Assembly (NCBI GenBank): GCA_964645285.1
Contig: CAZYDR010000153.1
Span: forward strand, 1 to 6,506
DNA: 6,506 nucleotides
Direction of reading: 5' to 3'
Source: JAYZAP01 sp964645285
Lineage (GTDB): Bacteria; Pseudomonadota; Alphaproteobacteria; JAAXGF01
Position numbers and translations under genes: made by a program. The notes beneath the pieces are model-generated. The model saw nothing but the letters and a program-made list of their open reading frames with translations. It did no database searches and was not told the DNA's origin. The first letter of the stretch is position 1. Each line of letters starts with the position of its first letter. Positions 1 to 5,432 of this stretch are shown here, in pieces.

Positions 1-1
1 A

Positions 2-331
2 GGCGGTGATGCTGACCTTGATGAACTCGTAGGCCATGTCGTCGTAGCGCTTGTCACGGGTCACCATGCCGATGACTTCGATGATGAAGACGAAGATCGG
101 CACCGCCAGCACGAAGGCGGCGAACCACAGGTGAAGCTGGGCGACGATCCAGACCACCAGCCGGCTGTTGACCCCGGCGATGGTCGGGTAGTCGGCGGCG
201 GTCAGTTGCGGCGCCGCGATGTAGCCGTTGGCCACCGCCTCCTGGGCGAACCCAGTCGACCCGGCAAACCCTGAAAACACCACGATCAACAGCAGCGCAA
301 TCCACGGCAGCTTGAAAGGCCGGCAGGTCAT
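2..331 (-). CDS. bd-like oxidase subunit I-type membrane protein, N-terminal part (3' end outside window)
   Basis: The ATG at 331 overlaps the upstream stop as ATGA and has no clear Shine-Dalgarno of its own, so translation is probably coupled. The first 110 residues are visible. Residues 9-29 (PWIALLLIVVFSGFAGS region) look like a signal peptide or first helix ending near GFAQ. A short exported stretch follows, then a long helix with RLVVWIVAQLHLWFAAFVLA (about 57-76) running on to VIGMV, and a loop TRDKRYDDMAYEFIK. The Gln-Leu-His segment (H67) at the start of the helix recalls the N-terminal heme-ligand helix of bd-type subunit I and its long bd-like relatives. The similarity is from memory, and the rest of the gene is missing. 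Whether this is a paralogue of the protein at the other end of the window cannot be tested here. Confidence 0.7.
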   Translation of the reverse strand, partial: MTCRPFKLPWIALLLIVVFSGFAGSTGFAQEAVANGYIAAPQLTAADYPTIAGVNSRLVVWIVAQLHLWFAAFVLAVPIFVFIIEVIGMVTRDKRYDDMAYEFIKVSITA

Positions 332-444
332 GGGCTGTAGAACAGGCTGAGCCCCTGGAGACTCATGATACCGCCGTCGAGCGCCAGGAAACCGGCGCAG
401 AACACCATGAAAGCGATGATGAAGGGGACCAGATAGTCTTTCAC
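328..444 (-). CDS. 38-residue membrane microprotein with GTG start, possible small oxidase subunit
   Basis: The start is GTG, preceded by GGAG at 451-454 with a 6-base spacer. The product begins MKDYLVPFIIAFMVFCAGF, with one helix at about 5-22, followed by a short tail LALDGGIMSLQGLSLFYSP. Its TGA stop overlaps the ATG of the next gene (ATGA), which ties its translation to the bd-like protein downstream. That coupling and the ribosome binding site argue that it is a real gene despite its length. It may be an accessory subunit of the bd-like protein; no family is recognised. Confidence 0.68.
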   Translation of the reverse strand: MKDYLVPFIIAFMVFCAGFLALDGGIMSLQGLSLFYSP

Positions 445-463
445 GGCGTTCTCCGTCCCCGGC

Positions 464-571
464 TCAGAACAAGAACCACACGAAGACCACGACCACCGCG
501 CAAAGCACGGCGACGAACAGAGCCGGACCGGCCCACGGGTAGGCTTCGCCGCTCGGGCGCTCAGCGCCCAT
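464..571 (-). CDS. 35-residue single-helix membrane microprotein, possible small oxidase subunit
   Basis: The ATG is preceded by AGGAGA at 578-583 with a 6-base spacer, a strong ribosome binding site. The product begins MGAERPSGEAYPWAG, continues with one hydrophobic helix (PALFVAVLCAVVVVFVWFLF) and ends in TGA. It is followed after 19 bases by another microprotein, then by the bd-like gene, all on the same strand. Small one-helix subunits such as CydX (bd oxidase) and CcoQ (cbb3 oxidase) stabilise terminal oxidases. A similar role is plausible from size and position, although I do not see sequence identity to either. It opens the second group of minus-strand genes after the gap and may be the first gene of a separate transcript. 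Confidence 0.68.
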   Translation of the reverse strand: MGAERPSGEAYPWAGPALFVAVLCAVVVVFVWFLF

Positions 572-592
572 GGTTGGTCTCCTGGCGTGAAA

Positions 593-619
593 TTGACACT
601 GTCCGGCCCGCCCTATACC
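593..619 (+). promoter_or_regulatory. candidate sigma-70-type promoter for the plus-strand microprotein
   Basis: TTGACA at 593-598 is a perfect -35 match. TATACC at 614-619 is a 4-of-6 match to the -10 box. The spacer is 15 bases, shorter than the preferred 16-18. Transcription would begin close to the ATG at 629. The site lies in the divergent gap next to the minus-strand gene starting at 571. Confidence 0.3.
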
Positions 620-628
620 GTCCGGGCC

Positions 629-733
629 ATGGAATTGCCCAAGTCAATCGCCGCGTCCGATATCGTGATTTTTCTCGGACTGGTCGTTAACGTCGTCATT
701 ATCGGTCTTATCCTTTATTTCTTCGTCTTCTAG
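629..733 (+). CDS. possible 34-residue single-helix membrane microprotein
   Basis: This short frame lies on the opposite strand to every neighbour. It starts MELPKSIAASD and continues with an uncharged helix of about 22 residues (IVIFLGLVVNVV onward) ending in YFFVF and TAG. The stop is only 9 bases from the stop of the converging cytochrome gene. No Shine-Dalgarno sequence is visible, but a TTGACA box and a TATACC box lie just upstream, placing a predicted start of transcription almost at the ATG, as in leaderless messages. Third-position G/C is lower than in the neighbouring genes. Against it: a T-rich strand translates readily into hydrophobic residues, and the length is not significant by itself. 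I do not recognise a family. Confidence 0.4.
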   Translation: MELPKSIAASDIVIFLGLVVNVVIIGLILYFFVF

Positions 734-742
734 ACGCCGGGC

Positions 743-1120
743 CTAGCTCTGCTTGCCGGCGCAGCCACAGAGCTTGCGCAGATGCCCGACCAGGGCGTCG
801 ACCTGTTCCTCGGTCAGGGTCTTGGACCACGGCGGCATCATCGGTGACTTGCTGGCCGACGGGCCGCCGTCGAGAATCACGTTCTTGACGTCGGCGTCCG
901 AAAGCTTGTCCATCTCTTCGGCGCTGGTGAAGTTGCGCGGGCTCACCGGGAAGTCCTCGGAGACGTTGGGACCGTCGCCCTTGCCGGTCAGGCCGTGGCA
1001 CTGGGCGCAGTAGAACTGGAACGTCTGCTTGGCATCGATGGCCCAAGCGAGGGCGTTGCCATGGAAGCCGAAAGCGAGTACCACGGCTGCGAACAGGGTT
1101 GGTTTCGAGATCGTTTTCAT
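743..1120 (-). CDS. small periplasmic monoheme cytochrome c (class I)
   Basis: I start at the ATG at 1120, seven codons inside the longest open frame (1141). GGGAGAG lies about 8 bases upstream of it, and a standard signal peptide results (MKTISKPTLFAAVVL to GNALA, cleavage near residue 25). The 125-residue precursor has one heme motif C38-A-Q-C41-H42-G, then GKGDGP and SPRNF, which are common in this cytochrome type. The likely sixth ligand is M94 or M95 in SPMMPPWSKTLTEEQV. The C-terminus is odd: LRKLCGCAGKQS puts two further cysteines (C118, C120) outside the heme motif. It is the last gene of the cytochrome series and is followed by the 171-base gap. It is probably a soluble carrier for the upstream membrane cytochromes. 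Confidence 0.9.
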   Translation of the reverse strand: MKTISKPTLFAAVVLAFGFHGNALAWAIDAKQTFQFYCAQCHGLTGKGDGPNVSEDFPVSPRNFTSAEEMDKLSDADVKNVILDGGPSASKSPMMPPWSKTLTEEQVDALVGHLRKLCGCAGKQS

Positions 1121-1137
1121 TGCTCCATCTCTCCCGT

Positions 1138-1788
1138 TCACTTGAAGTTGGCGACGAAAGCGGCGACCGCCTTCATCTCTTTTTCGCTCAACAGGCCGGT
1201 GAAGCTGGGCATCATGCGAACCGGCTTGAATGTGTCGGTGTTCATCAGGTAGGCGTAGATCCAGTCGTGATTGAGGCGCTCACCGGCGCCGACCAGCGAT
1301 GGCCCCGAACGGCCCCCGGTAAACTTCTTCTTGGTCGGGAACTGGTGGCAGCCGCTGCACGGCATCTTCTTGACGAAGATCAGTTTGCCCTTGGGATGCT
1401 TCTTGGGCTTGATCAGGCCGGCCTCGACGATGTCGGAAGTCAGGCCCATGAGGAAACCGGTGACCGAGACCGCGTCATCGGCGCCGAGCGCCGGATGGTC
1501 GTTCGGATTGTCCTCGGTCAAGGAGTTGTACTTGAGCGAGCGGATCGGCACCGGGTTCTGCAGCCAAGCCTCGAGCCAGGGCTGCTGGAACTTGCTGCCG
1601 GCGTACCACAACTCAGGGCCCTTCTTGGCCAGTTGGTCGGCGATGGTCTTCTCCTTCGCCGGCCCATCAGTGTAATGGCACTCGGTACAGCCTTGGGCAT
1701 CAAAGGTCGCCTGGCCGTCGGCCAGGGCCGGGACCGATGCCAGAGCGAAAGCCCCCAGCATCAGGCCAAACAGCGTCAACAGCTTCAT
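1138..1788 (-). CDS. periplasmic diheme cytochrome c
   Basis: The ATG at 1788 is chosen over an upstream in-frame Met at 1935 because AGGAGAGGG lies directly upstream and a clean signal peptide follows (1-23, ending SVPALA before DGQATF). The mature protein is soluble, 216 residues before processing. Heme site 1 is C34-T-E-C37-H38 and heme site 2 is C144-S-G-C147-H148. The second domain has a normal Met ligand region (VRMMPSF, M192/M193) and a typical C-terminal helix (SEKEMKAVAAFV). In the first domain the usual Met-Pro segment is replaced by VPIRSLKYNSL after WLEAWLQNP, so the sixth ligand is unclear. The segment between the domains is lysine-rich (IKPKKHPKGK and TKKKF). The spacing to the genes on both sides is 17 bases with ribosome binding sites. 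It probably shuttles electrons between the anchored cytochromes and a periplasmic partner. Confidence 0.9.
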   Translation of the reverse strand: MKLLTLFGLMLGAFALASVPALADGQATFDAQGCTECHYTDGPAKEKTIADQLAKKGPELWYAGSKFQQPWLEAWLQNPVPIRSLKYNSLTEDNPNDHPALGADDAVSVTGFLMGLTSDIVEAGLIKPKKHPKGKLIFVKKMPCSGCHQFPTKKKFTGGRSGPSLVGAGERLNHDWIYAYLMNTDTFKPVRMMPSFTGLLSEKEMKAVAAFVANFK

Positions 1789-1791
1789 AAT

Positions 1792-1800
1792 CCCTCTCCT
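1792..1800 (-). promoter_or_regulatory. strong ribosome binding site of the periplasmic diheme cytochrome
   Basis: AGGAGAGGG stands just upstream of the ATG at 1788, within the 17-base gap after the previous stop. It decides the start in favour of 1788 over the in-frame Met at 1935, which lies inside the preceding gene. It is among the best ribosome binding sites in the window, so this soluble cytochrome may be made in excess over the coupled membrane subunits. Confidence 0.75.
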
Positions 1801-1805
1801 TATAA

Positions 1806-3449
1806 TTATGCTTGCGCCGCGCGCGCGGCGCGGCCCGCCAGCCACAGGCCGAGCAGGCCGGCAATCAGCGCTGCGAGGATAGCGTAGATGTAGACCCGCA
1901 TGGGTGTCGGCGCCTCGAGCAGCACGTAGTGCCACGACGACAGGCTCATGATCAGGCCGTGCTCGCCGTTGGAGCCGTCCCAGGCGTTGAGCGACAACGG
2001 GATGAATTTACCGGACACGAACTGCACGTCGCCCTTGTCACCGGTGGTCAGCGGCCGGGTCATGACGACGCTCCAGCGCCCCTGATCCCAACCCGCCACG
2101 GCGCTGATCTGCTGGCCATCCGCGGCCTGGGCCGTTGGCGGTTGACTCCAGCCCCGGGCGATGGCCTCTTCCGCGCCGGAGCCGTCGTCCGCATGGCGGT
2201 CGGCGTGCCACATCCAGAGATTGACCGGGTTGGAGGCGCTGCCGCGCAGGAAATGGGGTTTCTTGGTACCCTCGACGGGCTTGACCGGGAACTGCAGGGC
2301 GATGGCGTCGCGGAACGTCTCGAGCCGGCGCGGGATCATATTCTGGATTTCGATATAGGAGTTGTAACCACCGACCTGCCTGATCTCCTGGCTATCGAAG
2401 GCCTGGTCGTCGTCGTGGGTGACGTCGGCGAAGGGATCGTCCCACTCGATGAGGAAGGCGATGTCCTGGTCGTTGAACAGGGCCCTGACCGTGACCAGCT
2501 CGATACTCGGGTTCTGCCAGCGCGGCGCCACCACGACCTGGCCGGCGAGGCGCACGTCCATGGGCGTGACCTGGGCCCAGGCCGGATCGTCGGCGGCGTG
2601 CGGCAGGGCGCCGGTGACGCGCCGCACAGTCAGCACCCGGTTGTCGATCATTTTGTGCTGCAGGGACTTGATGAAGTTGGCCAGATACCAGCGCTCTTCC
2701 TCGCTCAGGCTCTTGATGAACGACGGCATGGGCGTACCGTTGATGCCGGTCGAGAAGCGCATGTAGATGTCTTCGACTTCATTGCCGCCCTTGAGTTTCC
2801 AGGGGTGCGTGACATTGCGGATGCGGATCGGGAAACCCCAATCGTCCTTGCGGTCGAAGGATTTCTGACCGTCGCCGCGTCCCAGCTTGCCATGGCATTC
2901 CCAACACTTGGCGCGTTCGAACACCGCCTTGCCCTTGGCGATGGTGTCGGCGTTGTAGGCGGCCTTGGCGGCGGGCAGCGAGACCAGCATCTTGTAGGGG
3001 TCGAACTCCTCGTCGTCGAACTCGGGCGCGAAGGTCTTGATGTAGGCGATAACCGCCCAGCGCTCCGCCTCGCTGAGACCGTTCTTGATCAGGTCGTCGT
3101 CGAAGGCCTGCATGCCGGTGCCGGTAAGGCCGCGGCTGACCGTGCGGAACAGGTCCTCGTCGGTCGGCAGCTCACCACTCTGGGTGGTGCGGAACTTGAA
3201 GGTTCCCAGGGTGAAGTCGCGCGGCCGGGGGTCGAGATAGGGCGCCGCCGGGCCCTCGCCATCACCGAGCAGGCCGTGGCAGAAACTGCAGCGCGCGAAG
3301 TAGATCACCCGGCCCTGCTCGATCAGTTCATCGGTCATCTCGGGTTTGGGTCCCTTAGGCGTATCGGCGGCCCCGGCCGGCGCCATCTCCCAGACACCGA
3401 GAGCGATTACCGCGACCAGCCAGATCGTTATATGCCGCATCACAGTCAT
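1806..3449 (-). CDS. exported diheme cytochrome c fused to an EB_dh-like (ethylbenzene dehydrogenase gamma-type) domain, C-terminal anchor
   Basis: I place the start at the ATG sharing ATGA with the upstream stop, giving 547 residues; a second Met three codons on (base 3440) is an alternative. Longer upstream extensions would run into the previous gene. Residues 1-27 look like a signal peptide ending in APAGA. Heme domain 1 has C54-S-F-C57-H58, with M113 (GTGMQAF) as likely ligand. Heme domain 2 has C182-W-E-C185-H186, with M241 (NGTPMPSF) as likely ligand. From about 285 to 510 the sequence matches the EB_dh pattern: DDPAWAQVTP, IAFLIEWDDP, DAIALQFP, NPVNLWMWHAD, GRWSVVMTRPL and AWDGSNGEHG. 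Residues 517-539 form a C-terminal helix followed by arginines, so the protein should face the periplasm. EB_dh domains bind heme b in gamma subunits of type II DMSO reductase-family enzymes such as EbdC. No such catalytic subunit is present here, so electron transfer is the safe function. Confidence 0.9.
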   Translation of the reverse strand: MTVMRHITIWLVAVIALGVWEMAPAGAADTPKGPKPEMTDELIEQGRVIYFARCSFCHGLLGDGEGPAAPYLDPRPRDFTLGTFKFRTTQSGELPTDEDLFRTVSRGLTGTGMQAFDDDLIKNGLSEAERWAVIAYIKTFAPEFDDEEFDPYKMLVSLPAAKAAYNADTIAKGKAVFERAKCWECHGKLGRGDGQKSFDRKDDWGFPIRIRNVTHPWKLKGGNEVEDIYMRFSTGINGTPMPSFIKSLSEEERWYLANFIKSLQHKMIDNRVLTVRRVTGALPHAADDPAWAQVTPMDVRLAGQVVVAPRWQNPSIELVTVRALFNDQDIAFLIEWDDPFADVTHDDDQAFDSQEIRQVGGYNSYIEIQNMIPRRLETFRDAIALQFPVKPVEGTKKPHFLRGSASNPVNLWMWHADRHADDGSGAEEAIARGWSQPPTAQAADGQQISAVAGWDQGRWSVVMTRPLTTGDKGDVQFVSGKFIPLSLNAWDGSNGEHGLIMSLSSWHYVLLEAPTPMRVYIYAILAALIAGLLGLWLAGRAARAAQA

Positions 3450-4411
3450 TCGGTTTCCGGTATGCGCGGTGTCTTCCGGGCCATGTCGTACTCGGCCAGG
3501 ATGATCTTCCAGCGCTCCTCTTCGGTCAGGCTGAGTTTCCACTCGGGCATGGCCGAGTCCCACGGCGTCGCCTCGGTCGGCAGGCCGGCACCGCCGTTGG
3601 TCACCCGCCAGAAGGTGTAGCCCTCGACGATGGTCTCGATGGTGCCGATGTCGGTGAAGTTTATCGGCCGCAGCTTGAAGCCGTCGGCCATGGGCCCGTC
3701 ACCGCCGACGCTGTCGCCGTGGCACGGCCGGCAGTTCATGGCGTAGAGCGCGCGACCCTCGAACAATGTTTTCTCGAGCAGCGCGGCGCGCGCCGTCTCG
3801 TCGCTGACCTCGCCGCCCTCGAGTTCGGCGAGGAAGACGTTCATGGGCTCGGTCGGGATGAAATTGAGGATATGGTCGGCGTCGCTCTCGCCCCACCAGG
3901 CCTCGACATCGGCCGCGACCTGGGGAATCAGGTTGACCTCGCCGGCCTCGGCGGCCTCGACGAAGGCGGCGACCTCGGCGGCGCTAGGATTGGCCGCCGG
4001 GTTTTCAAGCGCCTCGTAGGATTTCGGGAAGTTCGACGACGGATGCTGGATGCGCAGCGACGGCGGCAGCTCGATCTTGGGTACGGTGACGTCGTAGACC
4101 ACCCAGCCAACCACCGCCGGCAGGGCGATCAGGGCCAGCGCCCGGGCGATGCGGCCATAGCCGCCGGTCAGCAACTTGGCGATCGGGCGCTGGAAATCGT
4201 TGAGCCCCTCGTCGGAGAAGGTCACCAGCATGAACAACGCGATGACGGTCAGCGTCATGTAGATGAACATCAGCGTGCCGGGCACCGGCAGCGGCAGATC
4301 GAGTGTGGTGATCTCGCGCGAGATCGCCGGGATACCCCATTCCACCAGGCTGTAGATCACCCCGAGGGTGATGATGACGGACCACAGGCGGCCGATGCGG
4401 AAGCCCTTCAT
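3446..4411 (-). CDS. membrane protein with three N-terminal helices and a C-terminal monoheme cytochrome c domain
   Basis: The product has 321 residues and begins at an ATG preceded by GGGGAGAA with good spacing. Three hydrophobic segments are visible at about 9-30, 45-65 and 88-108. A linker follows (PPSLRIQHPSSNFP, about 116-129) with an alanine- and glutamate-rich stretch around 138-172. The cytochrome domain carries C227-R-P-C230-H231-G, then GGDGP and LRPINFTD, typical of class I cytochromes. M288 in SAMPEWKLSLTEEERWKI is the probable sixth heme ligand. With three helices the heme domain can sit in the periplasm if the N-terminus is cytoplasmic, which agrees with the basic start (KGFRIGR). 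The last codons overlap the next gene as ATGA. It is probably a membrane subunit of the complex or an electron conduit to it; the precise partner is unknown. Confidence 0.88.
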   Translation of the reverse strand: MKGFRIGRLWSVIITLGVIYSLVEWGIPAISREITTLDLPLPVPGTLMFIYMTLTVIALFMLVTFSDEGLNDFQRPIAKLLTGGYGRIARALALIALPAVVGWVVYDVTVPKIELPPSLRIQHPSSNFPKSYEALENPAANPSAAEVAAFVEAAEAGEVNLIPQVAADVEAWWGESDADHILNFIPTEPMNVFLAELEGGEVSDETARAALLEKTLFEGRALYAMNCRPCHGDSVGGDGPMADGFKLRPINFTDIGTIETIVEGYTFWRVTNGGAGLPTEATPWDSAMPEWKLSLTEEERWKIILAEYDMARKTPRIPETE

Positions 4412-4433
4412 GGCTGTTCTCCCCGGGCCTTCA

Positions 4434-5432
4434 TCATTCCCCGCCCTTCTGCAGCATCAGGTAGGCGAGAACGTCCTGGAAATCCTTCACCGTGATCGCC
4501 TCGATCAGGTCCTCGGGCATGACGCTCTTGTTCTCGTCCTGGGTGATTTCCTTGATGTCGGCCTTGGCGATGGTCACCACCTCGCCGGTCGCCTTGGTGA
4601 TGTCGATTTCGTCGGCGTCGTCGCGGGTCTTGATGCCGACAGTCTTACGGCCGTCCTGGGCGATGACCTCAAAGGTCTCGTAGCCCGCCGTGATGGTCTT
4701 GGCCGGCCGGGTGATCGATTCCTCGATGAGCTTGAGGCCGAGCTTGGCGGCGGCGCTGAGATCGGGGCCGATGTCGCCGCCCTCGTCGGCGATCATGTGG
4801 CATTCCATGCAGTTGTCCTCGAACACCACCAGACCGGCGTCGGGATCGCCGCCACCGGCCGCCGAGGCCGCCATGATCTTGGCGAGTAAGGCCGCGCCGA
4901 CCTCGCTGGGATTATTCAGCACCTCAAGATCGACATCGCCGCCCTGGCTCTGCAAATAGGAAATCACCGCTTTGATTTCGAGCAGGCTGAGAGAGATCGG
5001 CGGCGCGTAGACGACGGCCATCTCGTTCTTGTAGCCCTCGACCACGAAGGCGCCGGGGTTGGCCAGGCTTTCGATCAGGTAATCGGTGCGGCTGTACTCA
5101 AGGCCGGTCTCGGTCGAGCGCTGGGCCGCCCGCTCGATGGACCGGACGCCGATGGGCTGGGCGAATTTCTCGCCGAACTGGCCCTGGTTGGGACCACGCA
5201 CGGCGCTACCCCGGTCGCCGACGCTGTGGCAGGTGAAGCAGCGGCCCTTGCCCCAAAAGATGGTTTCGCCGCCTTCGGGTCCGACCTCGACGACACTGGC
5301 CGCGACCTTCTCGCCGCCGGTCAGTTCGGTCACCGCGTAGCCAATCCAGAGAAACGTTCCCAGGGCGATCAACAGGAAGATGAAGACCTTGCCGACAGCG
5401 TTAGACGAGCCGGATTCGGAAGTCACGGTCAT
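4434..5432 (-). CDS. membrane-anchored diheme cytochrome c with C-terminal PVC-type heme-binding domain
   Basis: The product has 332 residues. An uncleaved N-terminal helix (about 14-35, KVFIFLLIALGTFLWIGYAV) should anchor it with the bulk in the periplasm. Heme site 1 is C65-F-T-C68-H69, followed by a class I cytochrome domain in which M138 (YKNEMAVV) is the likely sixth ligand. Heme site 2 is C208-M-E-C211-H212, followed by GPDL, a TRPAKTITAGYE segment, a short beta-rich insert with KTVGIKTR and a late SVMPEDLIEAIT block (M305-P306). That order matches the Pirellula/Verrucomicrobium-type heme-binding domain (TIGR02603-like). The ATG start overlaps the upstream stop as ATGA, which implies translational coupling and explains the weak Shine-Dalgarno match. 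The stop lies 22 bases before the next gene. A role passing electrons between the neighbouring membrane protein and soluble cytochromes is inferred from position. Confidence 0.9.
   Translation of the reverse strand: MTVTSESGSSNAVGKVFIFLLIALGTFLWIGYAVTELTGGEKVAASVVEVGPEGGETIFWGKGRCFTCHSVGDRGSAVRGPNQGQFGEKFAQPIGVRSIERAAQRSTETGLEYSRTDYLIESLANPGAFVVEGYKNEMAVVYAPPISLSLLEIKAVISYLQSQGGDVDLEVLNNPSEVGAALLAKIMAASAAGGGDPDAGLVVFEDNCMECHMIADEGGDIGPDLSAAAKLGLKLIEESITRPAKTITAGYETFEVIAQDGRKTVGIKTRDDADEIDITKATGEVVTIAKADIKEITQDENKSVMPEDLIEAITVKDFQDVLAYLMLQKGGE

Larger units (their letters stand above)
572..742. other. 171-base intergenic gap between the two minus-strand gene groups
   Basis: This is the only gap longer than 22 bases in the window. 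It is noticeably richer in A/T around 660-720 than the flanking genes. On the minus strand it has stops in all frames and should contain the promoter or read-through leader for the gene at 571, but I find no good -35/-10 pair there. On the plus strand it holds the possible microprotein and its promoter boxes. A 6-base-pair inverted repeat (605-610 with 623-628) lies in it without a following T-run, so it is not a convincing terminator. Confidence 0.6.

Noticed and set aside
605..628. Inverted repeat GGCCCG / CGGGCC as an intrinsic terminator
   Set aside because: The stem is only 6 base pairs with a 12-base loop, and no T-run follows on either strand; it also lies within the putative promoter.
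658..692. Short palindromes CGATATCG and CGTTAACG as operator sites
   Set aside because: Each is 8 bases, they are unrelated to each other, and both lie inside the possible microprotein frame. Such palindromes are expected by chance.
735..761. Inverted repeat CGCCGG / CCGGCG at the convergent gene ends as a bidirectional terminator
   Set aside because: The stem is 6 base pairs with a 15-base loop, and no T-run follows on either side, so support is too weak to call.
1099..1887. Plus-strand open frame of about 262 codons across the diheme cytochrome gene
   Set aside because: It runs antisense over three cytochrome gene boundaries, has no ribosome binding site of note and no recognisable domain.
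1138..1935. Longer version of the periplasmic diheme cytochrome starting at 1935
   Set aside because: The added residues lie inside the 3' end of the preceding gene, are arginine-rich and would bury the signal peptide. The ATG at 1788 has AGGAGAGGG directly upstream.
1806..3563. Longer version of the EB_dh cytochrome starting at 3563
   Set aside because: It would overlap the upstream gene by over 100 bases and place a charged stretch ahead of the signal peptide. The ATGA overlap at 3446-3449 gives a natural start.
1812..3620. Plus-strand open frame of about 602 codons opposite the EB_dh cytochrome
   Set aside because: It is the reverse complement of a gene with two heme motifs, a signal peptide and an anchor. 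Its translation is low-complexity (Arg, Gly, Val, Asp, His rich) with no domain, and long antisense frames are expected in GC-rich coding DNA.
3719..4495. Plus-strand open frame of about 258 codons opposite the three-helix cytochrome
   Set aside because: It is an antisense shadow of a well-supported gene, with the biased composition typical of such frames.
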